Of a stretch of DNA of 44,299 nucleotides, positions 1 through 7,649 are shown piece by piece. The notes under the pieces are model-generated. The model saw only the letters and a list, made by a program, of their open reading frames with translations, did no database searches and was not told the origin of the DNA. Position numbers and translations under genes: made by a program. Positions within the stretch are counted from its first letter, which is position 1, and every line of letters starts with the position of its first letter. Source of the DNA: Candidatus Rifleibacteriota bacterium (GTDB lineage: Bacteria > Muiribacteriota > UBA6191 > JACPRK01 > JACQZM01); contig JACQZM010000300.1 in the NCBI GenBank assembly GCA_016213885.1, forward strand, positions 1 through 44,299, read 5' to 3'.

Positions 1-1056
1 TTCGTCGTGGTGAACAAGGTCGCGGCCCAGAACAACGGCTGTGGACAGTGCCAGTCGCGCGTCGGGCGAGAGGCTCTCTGGATCCACAGGGCCTGCACCC
101 AGCTGGGGCGCCGGCTGAAGGAGATCCCCTATCTTCCGGTCGAACCCCGGGGCCCCTTGCTGCTCCACGGCATCGGCCAGCGGTTGTTGCGGGGCGAGCG
201 TTTCGTGATCGAGCCGGCCCCGCGGTCGGCCGGGAGCGTGATCCCGAGCGACGCGAGGCTCGTTCCGGCCGACCTCGCGCCGGTGTTGGAGGCCGGCCGG
301 ATCTTCTGGGTCTGCGGCAAAGGCGGCGTGGGGAAGACCACCGTGGCCTGCTCCCTGGCGCTCTGGCTCGCCGGGCAGACCGCGTCCAGAGTGCTCCTGT
401 TCTCGACCGACCCGGCGCACTCTCTGGCGGACGCCCTCGGAACCCCGCTGAAGGAGGTCCCGACCCCGCTGACCGATCGTCTCGACGGTGTGGAGATGAA
501 CCCGGAGAGGCTACTGGCCGAGTTCAAGGCGAGCTACAAGGAGGAGATCAATTCGTTCTTCGCCGCCCTGTTCCAGTCCGACCAGGTGGACGCCACGCTC
601 GACCGCAAGGCGATGGAAGGTCTGATCGATCTCTCCCCTCCCGGACTCGACGAGATCATGGCTCTGGCGGCACTGACCCAGTACCTGCGATCCGCGAGCT
701 ACGGCAAGCTCGTCATCGACACCGCTCCCACCGGACACTTCCTGAGGCTTCTGGAGCTCCCGGAGGTCCTGAGGAGCTGGATCAGGGCCATCTTCGAGAT
801 TCTCCTGAAGTACAAGCGAATCTTCCGCGCGCCGCGGGCCCAAGCCTACCTCGTCGAGCTCTCGAAGGCGATCCGCGAGATCCAGGAGACGCTCAAGGAC
901 GCCCGGTCGTCCGTGATCGTGCCGGTCGCCATACCGACGGTGCTCTCGGTCGAGGAGACCGGCGACCTGCTGCAGGCGCTGAAGGGGCGAGACAGTCGCT
1001 GTGCGACGCCCTGGACCAGCTCCTCGACACCGGGGTCGTGGTGGGCGGAGAGCTGA
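1..1056 (+). CDS. ArsA/GET3-like tandem ATPase, 5' partial, C-terminus disrupted
   Basis: The reading frame is open from base 1, so the gene starts upstream. The first ~60 residues (VVVNKV, a CGQC pair, then EIPYLPVEPRG) look like the C-terminal end of one ArsA-type ATPase unit. A second unit follows with a deviant Walker A (GKGGVGKTT, nt 316-342), a DPAHSLADAL switch and a DTAPTGH switch II near nt 718-738. The gene therefore appears to be a two-unit ArsA-like ATPase, a family that couples ATP hydrolysis to moving oxyanions or client proteins. Next to gvp genes an assembly or chaperone role is an inference. The second unit stops matching after GDLLQALKGRD (about nt 990). The last ~20 codons to the TGA at 1054-1056 are out-of-frame sequence from the gvpJ/S-like fragment. 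The C-terminal ~70-90 residues seen in unit one are missing from unit two. Confidence 0.8.
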   Translation, partial: FVVVNKVAAQNNGCGQCQSRVGREALWIHRACTQLGRRLKEIPYLPVEPRGPLLLHGIGQRLLRGERFVIEPAPRSAGSVIPSDARLVPADLAPVLEAGRIFWVCGKGGVGKTTVACSLALWLAGQTASRVLLFSTDPAHSLADALGTPLKEVPTPLTDRLDGVEMNPERLLAEFKASYKEEINSFFAALFQSDQVDATLDRKAMEGLIDLSPPGLDEIMALAALTQYLRSASYGKLVIDTAPTGHFLRLLELPEVLRSWIRAIFEILLKYKRIFRAPRAQAYLVELSKAIREIQETLKDARSSVIVPVAIPTVLSVEETGDLLQALKGRDSRCATPWTSSSTPGSWWAES

Positions 1057-1190
1057 TCGTGCAGGTCGCCGACATCGAGCTGCTCTACGTGGCGCTGGAG
1101 CTGGTGGCCTGCTCGTACGAGAAGGCCATCAGCTCCGGAGTCCGCGCCCACGCCGCTGTCCGGCGAGACCGGCCGGCGGAGGAGGTCTGA
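993..1190 (+). pseudogene. GvpJ/GvpS-like (GvpA-family) gas vesicle protein, start lost
   Basis: In the frame -1 relative to the upstream ATPase, the translation from nt 993 (QSLCDALDQLLDTGVVV, then VADIELLYVALELV) has the GvpA-family core: a first amphipathic helix, a short beta hairpin and the hydrophobic DIELL helix. It matches the GvpJ/GvpS type better than the main shell protein GvpA. No ATG, GTG or TTG lies near the expected N-terminus and the frame simply continues upstream into the ATPase region, so the native start seems to have been removed by a deletion that also cut the ATPase. It ends with TGA at 1188-1190, directly before gvpK. A CTG at 999 would be the only close start-like codon. 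It could also be expressed as a tail on the ATPase if ribosomes shifted frame, but no canonical slippery site is visible. Confidence 0.65.
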
Positions 1191-1191
1191 C

Positions 1192-1491
1192 ATGGCTCAG
1201 GGACCGAAAGCCCCTGCCAGAGGAAAGAAGAACCGGATCGACATAGACCCGGAGAACGTCCGCCGCGGTCTCGGTCAGCTCGTGCTCACGATCGTGGAGC
1301 TCTTGAGGCAGCTCTTGGAGCGGCAGGCGATCAGGAGGGTCGAGGCGGGCAGCCTCACGGACGGCGAGACGGAGCGGCTGGGTTGTGCCTTCAGGGCGCT
1401 CAAGGATGAGATGGTGATCTTGAGAACTCATTTCGGGCTGACCCAGGACGACCTCAACCTCGACCTGGGCCCCTTCGGAAAGCTGCTCTAG
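1192..1491 (+). CDS. gvpK: Gas vesicle protein GvpK
   Basis: A 99-aa protein recognised as GvpK from the block IDIDPENVRRGLGQLVLTIV, followed by ELLRQLLERQAIRRVEAGSL, a TDGETERLG stretch and the C-terminal GLTQDDLNLDLGP. GvpK is a minor protein required for formation of the protein-walled, gas-filled vesicles that give cells buoyancy. Length is normal for the family. The ATG at 1192 lies two bases after the TGA of the preceding gvpJ/S fragment and has a strong ribosome-binding site (ggaggagg, about 1178-1185). The next gene follows after 10 bases with its own GGAGG, so gvpK sits inside an operon. The protein looks intact. Confidence 0.93.
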   Translation: MAQGPKAPARGKKNRIDIDPENVRRGLGQLVLTIVELLRQLLERQAIRRVEAGSLTDGETERLGCAFRALKDEMVILRTHFGLTQDDLNLDLGPFGKLL

Positions 1492-1501
1492 GAGGCAATC
1501 C

Positions 1502-1801
1502 ATGGCTCGACACGTGACCCACGCCGTCCAGTCGTCCACGCTGGGGGACGTGCTGGAGCGCATCCTGGACAAGGGGATCGTCATCGCCGGGGACATCAAG
1601 ATCAAGCTGGTGGACATCGAGCTGTTGACGATCCAGATCCGCCTGATGATCGCCTCCGTCGACAAGGCTCGCGAGATGGGGATCGACTGGTGGGTGAGAA
1701 ACCCCGACCTGTGTCGCAGCGCCGGCGACGACGCCCGGGACCGGGAGATCGAGACGCTCAAGGCGCAGGTCCAGGGTCTGGAGGCGAAGCTGAACGTCTG
1801 A
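1502..1801 (+). CDS. GvpA/GvpJ-family gas vesicle structural protein
   Basis: A 99-aa member of the GvpA family. Residues ~10-60 contain the family core: STLGDVLERILDKGIVIAG, then DIKIKLVDIELLTIQIRLM, the hydrophobic beta hairpin and helix that pack into the gas vesicle wall. A ~35-residue charged tail ending in EIETLKAQVQGLEAKL is predicted to form a coiled coil and makes it longer than the ~70-aa main shell protein, which favours a minor GvpJ/GvpM-type role over GvpA itself. The start ATG is preceded by ggagg at 1491-1495, overlapping the gvpK stop. The gene is intact and follows gvpK by 10 bases. Confidence 0.87.
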   Translation: MARHVTHAVQSSTLGDVLERILDKGIVIAGDIKIKLVDIELLTIQIRLMIASVDKAREMGIDWWVRNPDLCRSAGDDARDREIETLKAQVQGLEAKLNV

Positions 1802-1845
1802 ACCGTCGGCCGCTGCGGATCTTGCGTGACTGGAGTCTGATCAAA

Positions 1846-4389
1846 GTGACTACCCCGCTGAGAGCGCTCGTCGTAGAGGGTGCGCCGGAGGAGGTTTCGA
1901 CTCTGATCCACGGTCTGATCCGCATCGGGTACGAGCCGATCCATGAGGTCGTGGAGACGCTCGGTCAGATGCGCTCTGCCCTGGCGAGAGCTTCGTGGGA
2001 CGTGGTGCTCGCGGTCGGCCCGGAGCCACGCTTCGACGGTCTCGCCGCCCTGAACGAGTTGCAGGAGCGCGGTCTGGACGTCCCTTTCATCGTCGTCTCG
2101 AGCAGCCTCAGCGAAGAGACGGCCGCAGCCGCCATCAGGGCGGGGGCACGGGACTGCATCGAGATCGGCCAGCTGGCTCGCCTCGAGTCGACGCTCGATC
2201 GGGAGCTGCGCGAGGCCCGGCTCCGTCGGGAGCGAAGCCACACCCTGGACGCTCTCCGGGAGAGCGAGAGGATGCTCAACAGGGCGCAGGAGATCGCCAG
2301 GATCGGGAGCTTCGAGCTCGACCTCGAGACGGGAAGGTTCGAGTGGTCTCGCCAGATGTACGCGCTGCTGGAGATCGACCCGACGGAGTTCGACGGCTCG
2401 ATGGAGGCGGCGTTCAGAAGCGTGCACCCTCAGGACCTGCCGGCTCTCCGGGCTGCGCTCGGCCGCGTGATCGAGATCGGCAGGCTGGCTCCGATCGAAT
2501 ACCGCGTGGTGATTCCAGAAGCCCGGGACCGGGTCGTCTGGACCGAGGGTGAGGTGATCCGGGACAAGGACGGCTACACTCGACGCCTGATCGGTTTCGC
2601 CCAGGACGTGACCGAGCGCCGGCGAGCCGAACACGAGCGCCAGATCACGCTCGCCCGGCTCGAGGCCACCAACGTGCTGCTGCAGTCGCTGGTGGCGTCG
2701 GTGCCCTTGAACCTGAAACTCGCGAACATCACCGCGAGCATCGTCCGGGCCTTCGAGGCCGACTTCTGCCGCATCTGGCTGATCCGGCCCGGCGATCTCT
2801 GCGACCGGGGCTGTGTCCATGCCGCCGTCACCGAGGGGCCGCACGTGTGCGTCCACCGTGACCGCTGTCTGCATCTGGTGGCGAGCGCGGGCCGGTACAC
2901 CCACACGGATGGCGAGGTCCATGGCCGGGTCCCGTTCGACTGCTACAAGATCGGCCGGATCGCCTCCGGGAAAGATCACAGGTTCCTCACCAACGACGTG
3001 CAGACCGAGCCCCGCGTTCACGACCACCGGTGGGCGCGCGACCTGGGGCTCGTGTCGTTCGCGGGGTACCGGCTCAGCGTTCCGGACGGCCGGACGATGG
3101 GCGTTCTGGCGCTCTTCGCGAAACACCCGATCACGTCCGCCGACGACGCGATGCTGGATGGACTCAGCAGCACCGTCGCCCTGGTCGCCCAGAAGGCGCT
3201 CGCCGAGGAGGCGCGCGACAGGTTCGAGGAGCAGCTCCGGATGTCGCAGAAGATGGACGCGATCGGCCGGCTGGCCGGCGGTGTCGCCCACGATTTCAAC
3301 AACATCTTGACGGTCATCCAGGGCTTCGGCGAGCTGGTGCTCGCCGAGCTGGGCCTCGATCATCCGAGCATCGAGGACGTCCGGGAGATCATCGCAGCGT
3401 CGTGGCGGGCCGCCAGCCTGACGCGCCAGCTCCTCATGTTCAGCCGGAGGCAGGTCGTCGAGCCGAAGGTGCTCGATCTGAACGCCGCGGTTCGCGACAT
3501 GGAGAAGATGGTCCGGCGACTCATCGGCGAGGACATCGAGGTTCACACCCGGCTCGACAGCTCCCTCAAGCGCGTGCATGCCGACCCCGGCCTGATCGAG
3601 CAAGTGTTGCTCAACCTGGCCGTGAACGCGCGCGATGCGATGCCGGGCGGTGGACTGCTCACGATCGAGACCGACAATGTCGTCGTCCAGAAGGGAGATC
3701 TGGCGCTCATGCCCGAGGGGCGGGTGGGATGGTTCTGCAGGCTGGCCGTGTCCGACACCGGTACCGGGATCCCCGCGAAGGTGCTCCCGCAGATCTTCGA
3801 ACCGTTCTTCACGACAAAGGGTGCGGGAAAGGGAACCGGCCTCGGTCTGGCGGTCATCCACGGGATCGTGAAGCAGCACGGCGGGTGGATCGCCGTGACC
3901 AGCCGGTCGGGTCGCGGCTCCACGTTCACCATCCACCTTCCCGCCTGCGTCAGCGGCGAGGTGGAAGCGCCTGCTCTCGCGGTGACATCCCGGGTCGGGG
4001 GGCTGAAGGGCAAGGGAGAGCGGCTGCTGATCGTGGAGGACGAGAACAGTCTGCGGCGCTGGCTGGGCCGGGCGCTCGGGGCCGAGGGCTACCGAGTCTG
4101 CCTCGTGGGCACGGCCGCCAACGCGATCGAGATGTTCGAGAGAGAGCCGGCCGCCTTCGACCTCCTGTTCACCGACGTGACGCTGCCCGATCAGAACGGG
4201 CTCTCGCTGTACGACCACCTCTGGAAGACGAGCCCAGGACTGCGCGTCCTGTTCTCCAGCGGCTACTCCGACGAGAAGTCCGAATGGGAGCTCATCCGGG
4301 AGAGAGGGCTACCCTTCCTCCAGAAGCCGTACGGGGCGAGCACGCTGCTCAGCAAGCTGCAGGAGCTGCTCGTCAGGCCGTCCGCGTGA
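1846..4389 (+). CDS. Hybrid sensor histidine kinase (REC-like, PAS, GAF, HisKA, HATPase_c, REC)
   Basis: A cytoplasmic hybrid kinase of about 847 aa. Order of domains: a degenerate receiver-like domain (~4-115), PAS (~153-259, ending DVTERRRAEHE), a GAF domain (~281-455) with a Cys/His-rich insert (CDRGC, CVHRDRC), HisKA with H482 in GGVAHDFNN, HATPase_c (NLAVNARDAMPGG, DTGTGIP, GTGLGLAVI) and a C-terminal receiver with D777 in FTDVTLPD. No membrane segment is seen. The GTG at 1846 was chosen because similarity to a receiver fold begins just after it; the same frame is open further upstream inside the gvp gene, and TTG 1822 is an alternative. It lies 44 bases after the gas-vesicle gene, so co-transcription and a role in sensing light, oxygen or energy state for buoyancy are possible but inferred. 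The Cys-rich GAF type could bind a metal or respond to redox. Confidence 0.88.
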   Translation: MTTPLRALVVEGAPEEVSTLIHGLIRIGYEPIHEVVETLGQMRSALARASWDVVLAVGPEPRFDGLAALNELQERGLDVPFIVVSSSLSEETAAAAIRAGARDCIEIGQLARLESTLDRELREARLRRERSHTLDALRESERMLNRAQEIARIGSFELDLETGRFEWSRQMYALLEIDPTEFDGSMEAAFRSVHPQDLPALRAALGRVIEIGRLAPIEYRVVIPEARDRVVWTEGEVIRDKDGYTRRLIGFAQDVTERRRAEHERQITLARLEATNVLLQSLVASVPLNLKLANITASIVRAFEADFCRIWLIRPGDLCDRGCVHAAVTEGPHVCVHRDRCLHLVASAGRYTHTDGEVHGRVPFDCYKIGRIASGKDHRFLTNDVQTEPRVHDHRWARDLGLVSFAGYRLSVPDGRTMGVLALFAKHPITSADDAMLDGLSSTVALVAQKALAEEARDRFEEQLRMSQKMDAIGRLAGGVAHDFNNILTVIQGFGELVLAELGLDHPSIEDVREIIAASWRAASLTRQLLMFSRRQVVEPKVLDLNAAVRDMEKMVRRLIGEDIEVHTRLDSSLKRVHADPGLIEQVLLNLAVNARDAMPGGGLLTIETDNVVVQKGDLALMPEGRVGWFCRLAVSDTGTGIPAKVLPQIFEPFFTTKGAGKGTGLGLAVIHGIVKQHGGWIAVTSRSGRGSTFTIHLPACVSGEVEAPALAVTSRVGGLKGKGERLLIVEDENSLRRWLGRALGAEGYRVCLVGTAANAIEMFEREPAAFDLLFTDVTLPDQNGLSLYDHLWKTSPGLRVLFSSGYSDEKSEWELIRERGLPFLQKPYGASTLLSKLQELLVRPSA

Positions 4390-4920
4390 TGCGGAGCCGC
4401 TCGGTCGCCCCGGATCCGGCTCTCGAGGCCCCGGCGTCCCGCGTCTCGAAGCTGCGGGCAGAACCTGACCCTCTGCCGGCAAGAAGGTGACGACCGGGCC
4501 TCGATGTGCGGCTGTCGTGATGCCGGGGCTGCCTCATCTCGATCAAGTTCCGCGAAGACGGCGTGCAGCACATCCAGCTGGCCAGGCGACGTTTCGCGGG
4601 GTTCGGCCTGTGATCACCCTCTGCCGCGGATCCAGGCTCAGGGATCAAGTCGAGGTCCGGGGCCCTCGGCACGAAGCGCAAGACGGCCAACCACATCGCC
4701 CTTGATCTGGCTCGCCGCTGAGTCATTGACATGGTGCGCTTCTCGTTTTCGGTCATCGCGGCTCCCCCGATGCCCACTGGGGGCCGGGACGAGTATGGCT
4801 TGCCGGAAGAAACGGCGGCGAACGCCCTCGCATCCAGATGCGGAGGGCTGATATGATGGGAGCACCTTCACGATCGTCCCCGGGGCACGCCCCGTTGACC
4901 ACGAACCTGGTGCCATCAAC
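4390..4920 (+). other. Gene-poor interval with short degraded reading frames
   Basis: No convincing gene is present. One frame at 4520-4612 reads CRGCLISIKFREDGVQHIQL and then stops, and a 41-codon frame at 4731-4856 starts at an ATG without a good ribosome-binding site. Both look like scraps rather than genes. A small GC hairpin (CGGGG-CACG-CCCCG, 4881-4894) lies in the likely leader of the next gene. The stretch separates the gas-vesicle/kinase unit from the SEC-C gene. Confidence 0.5.
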
Positions 4921-6180
4921 ATGACCGATTCACGCTCCGACAACCCCACGGCCGCGGGGTCCCGCCCCGGCCGTAACGATCCTTGTCCCTGCGGCAGTGG
5001 CCGGAAGTTCAAGAAGTGCTGTCTACAGAAGCCGGCAGAGCCTCACGTCTCTTTGTCCAGCCAGCCGCCGGATCGGTCCCCGGAGCCACGGAGCCAGCCA
5101 CAGCCGACTCCTCCGAGGACCCGCCCGCCACGAGGCTTCTTCGCCCCCTCATCCGAGCTGGATCGCTGGCTGTTCGGTCGAGTCTTCAGCCCCGGGCTGG
5201 CGGCCGTCGAGGTGATGGCCTACCTGACCAGGAGTCCCGGAGCTCCTTGCCCGTTGCATCCCTACGTGGTCGCCAAGCTGGCCGAAGACCCCGAGATGGA
5301 ACTGAATGCGGATCTCACCAAGCAGATCCAGGCCCATCGACGCGAGGGATGGACTGTCGCCCGCGTGGCAGCGCTGAACACGGCTGCCCTCGAAGAGAAG
5401 ATCCGGGAGTTCGGGGTCCCGTACTCCAGAGACACCTTCATCGCTCGAGCGAAACTCTCCAGCTCCGGCTTCGCTCTTGCCGAGACGTGGATGGAAGAGT
5501 ACCCGGTGATCGCCCGGAGAAGGGACCAGAAGTTCCTGCCTCTGGCCGTTGTGGAACTCTGGAAGCGTCTCCTGCCAGGACATCCCTCGGTGGAGACTCT
5601 CGATGACCAGATGCAGGAAGGCTACGGTCTGCTCCGAGACGGTCGTGACGAGAAGGCCGTCGGTGTATGGTGGAATCTGTGGTTGTCCGTCCGGACGCAT
5701 CTTCCTGCCGGCATCCGGTCCAGCGAAGATGTGAAGCTGGTGGCGGGTACCCAGATGTTCAGCAACTGGGTGGACGACTTCCTGGACCTGCTCGATTGCT
5801 GTGCCGAATCCGATCCCCGCGTCGCCGCTCGAGGCGTCGAGTTCGGTCGTGATCTGCTGCTTCGTTTCCCGGAAGAAAGCGAGTCGTCGCAGGTGAACTG
5901 GCGGCGTACCTTGGCCGGCCATCTCTTCATCCAGGGGCGCGTCGACGAGGGCCGGTCGCTTCTGGAAGAGATCGTGCGCCTGTTCCCCACCAATGCGTGG
6001 GGGTATATCGCGCTGGCCGACGAGTATGCTCACCTCTGGAAGTGGCGAGGCAACCGGCTCCCACTCGACCTCGATCGAGCTCGGAAGTACCTGGAAGAGG
6101 GGCTCGAGGTGGCATCCACTCACGAGGATCGGGCAGTGCTCGTCGAAAGACTGAAGGAGCTCGACGGCCACGACTCTTGA
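4921..6180 (+). CDS. SEC-C metal-binding motif protein with helical repeat C-terminus
   Basis: A 419-aa protein. An N-terminal SEC-C motif (PGRNDPCPCGSGRKFKKCC, with Cys22, Cys24, Cys33 and Cys34) is the small zinc-binding element also found at the end of SecA, where it contacts SecB and ribosomes. It is followed by a Pro/Ser-rich linker (~40-70). The remaining ~350 residues look alpha-helical, and the last ~80 (GRVDEGRSLLEEIVRLFP, then ALADEYAHLW and ARKYLEEGLEVA) read like tetratricopeptide-type repeats. This suggests a protein-binding scaffold rather than an enzyme; the exact function is unknown. The ATG gives the normal SEC-C position. A GC hairpin at 6201-6217 follows the stop. Confidence 0.75.
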   Translation: MTDSRSDNPTAAGSRPGRNDPCPCGSGRKFKKCCLQKPAEPHVSLSSQPPDRSPEPRSQPQPTPPRTRPPRGFFAPSSELDRWLFGRVFSPGLAAVEVMAYLTRSPGAPCPLHPYVVAKLAEDPEMELNADLTKQIQAHRREGWTVARVAALNTAALEEKIREFGVPYSRDTFIARAKLSSSGFALAETWMEEYPVIARRRDQKFLPLAVVELWKRLLPGHPSVETLDDQMQEGYGLLRDGRDEKAVGVWWNLWLSVRTHLPAGIRSSEDVKLVAGTQMFSNWVDDFLDLLDCCAESDPRVAARGVEFGRDLLLRFPEESESSQVNWRRTLAGHLFIQGRVDEGRSLLEEIVRLFPTNAWGYIALADEYAHLWKWRGNRLPLDLDRARKYLEEGLEVASTHEDRAVLVERLKELDGHDS

Positions 6181-6200
6181 TCGGCATGGCCGGGATCGCC

Positions 6201-6217
6201 CGGGGGTCGTTCCCCCG
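6201..6217 (+). terminator. GC hairpin after the SEC-C gene
   Basis: A perfect 6-bp inverted repeat (CGGGGG, loop TCGTT, CCCCCG) starts 21 bases after the SEC-C stop codon. There is no following T-run, so it could be a weak intrinsic terminator or merely an mRNA 3' hairpin. Confidence 0.35.
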
Positions 6218-6428
6218 AGAACGTCGGAAGGCCATGGCATCGCGTTCGACCGCGGACGTCGGCATGGGGACGAGCGGGCGCTCCGATCCGGGTGATCGCC
6301 CGGACGGGCTCCTGGATGGACCGGGAGCGGATTCAGGCCATGCCCGAGTGGCAGCCCGGTCGAGGGGTAGACGTGTGGTCGCGCCGGGGTCGGTCGAAGA
6401 CCCCGGGCGGCGTTCCGAGGGAGGGCAC

Positions 6429-7649
6429 ATGCGACGGTTCGAGCTGGTCGAGGGCAAGTCGAGCAAGTTCTGGGAGGTCTCGCGCGACGGCTCTTCTTTG
6501 TCCGTGCGCTTCGGGAGGATCGGATCGAACGGCCAGACCCGGACCCGGTCGTTCGCGAGCGAGAGCGACGCCGAGGCCGAGCTGGGCCGGCTGGTCCGCG
6601 AGAAGTGCAAGAAGGGCTACACCGAGAAGCGCGGCGAGGCCAAGCCCGATGAAGCGAAGGGCGATGGTGGCCGTGCCGCCGATCCCGCCGCGGACACCGC
6701 CCCCCCGGTGGCCAGATCCGGCCCGGCTCCGCGGAAGCCACCCCCACCCGACGAGAAGGCGGCCCCGGAAGGGTCGCGAGAACCGGGATGGCTCGACGCC
6801 GGAGGCGGCTACTGGCTCAAGCTCGCCGAGGGCAAGCTCGTCTGCCGCAAGGGGAGCCAGACACTGGCTTCGGTTCCCAAGCCGGTGAAGGAGTGTGGGG
6901 TCGCGGAGCACTTGCTGATGCTGCGCGAGTGGCTCGAAGGTCACCGGCAGGCCTGCGTCGAGACAGTCGAGAGCTGGATGTTGCGATCGCTGCCCGTCCC
7001 CCGGGTGGTGCTCGAGGCCGTGTGGCCGGATCCGGCCTGGAGGGCGACGCTGGAGAACTGCTTCGTGGTCGCGTTCGACGGCGGTGCGGCCGCGTCCGGT
7101 TCCGCCGGGTTCCTGCGCGGAGTGTCGGACAGAGGCATCGGCCTGGTCGATCTCGACGGCGAGACGATCTGGGTGCGGGCCCACAGCGTGGCGATCCCCC
7201 ACCCGGTGCTGGTCGACGAGCTCGACGAGATTCGTGGCCTCGCGACCGATCTGTCGCTGACCCAGGGTATATCCCAGCTGTTCAGGGAGACCTTCGCTCC
7301 GGGGCGAGATCTCGACCCCGCGGCGACGGCCGTGCAGTCGTACGCCGATGGCCGCTTCGTGCAGCTGAACCACTGCCTCGCCCATTGCCGCAAGCTCGGC
7401 TACCGGGTCAAGGGCGGCAGTGCGATCGTGCGCGTCTGGGAGCGCGGCGAGGTGTTCGAGGCGCGTTTCTGGATAGGAAGCGAGGACCCCACGGCCGAGG
7501 CGTGCACCGGAGACCTCGTCTGGGTGGGCGTCGGCGACAAGCCCGTTCCGGTGAGCGAGATACCCCCGGTCGCGTTCTCCGAGGGGATGCGGATGGCTTC
7601 GGCGATCCACGCGGCGCGCGTCGTGGAGAAGGAGGCGGACCATGCCTGA
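6429..7649 (+). CDS. WGR domain protein (MolR/DUF4132-like), first gene of the MoxR/VWA operon
   Basis: A 406-aa protein. Residues ~1-70 are a WGR domain (KFWEVSRDGSSLSVRFGRIG, the WGR-type core with FGRIG), a small fold known from PARP enzymes and bacterial MolR proteins, where it is thought to bind nucleic acid. A Lys/Pro/Ala-rich linker (~75-120) follows, then ~280 residues whose end (LNHCLAHCRKLGYRVKGG, VFEARFWIG, PPVAFSEGMR) resembles the tail of DUF4132/MolR proteins. ATG 6429 was chosen because the WGR domain begins there and gggaggg lies just upstream; the frame is open further 5' but that part has no domain. The stop overlaps the next start by eight bases (ATG 7642, TGA 7647-7649), so the two are translationally coupled. 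Confidence 0.72.
   Translation: MRRFELVEGKSSKFWEVSRDGSSLSVRFGRIGSNGQTRTRSFASESDAEAELGRLVREKCKKGYTEKRGEAKPDEAKGDGGRAADPAADTAPPVARSGPAPRKPPPPDEKAAPEGSREPGWLDAGGGYWLKLAEGKLVCRKGSQTLASVPKPVKECGVAEHLLMLREWLEGHRQACVETVESWMLRSLPVPRVVLEAVWPDPAWRATLENCFVVAFDGGAAASGSAGFLRGVSDRGIGLVDLDGETIWVRAHSVAIPHPVLVDELDEIRGLATDLSLTQGISQLFRETFAPGRDLDPAATAVQSYADGRFVQLNHCLAHCRKLGYRVKGGSAIVRVWERGEVFEARFWIGSEDPTAEACTGDLVWVGVGDKPVPVSEIPPVAFSEGMRMASAIHAARVVEKEADHA

Noticed and set aside
975..1005. Programmed -1 frameshift making an ATPase-GvpJ fusion
   Set aside because: There is no X-XXY-YYZ slippery heptamer or downstream structure that I can see, and the ATPase C-terminal region is missing, so deletion is the simpler reading.
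4731..4856. 41-codon frame upstream of the SEC-C gene
   Set aside because: No ribosome-binding site and no recognised similarity; too short to support.
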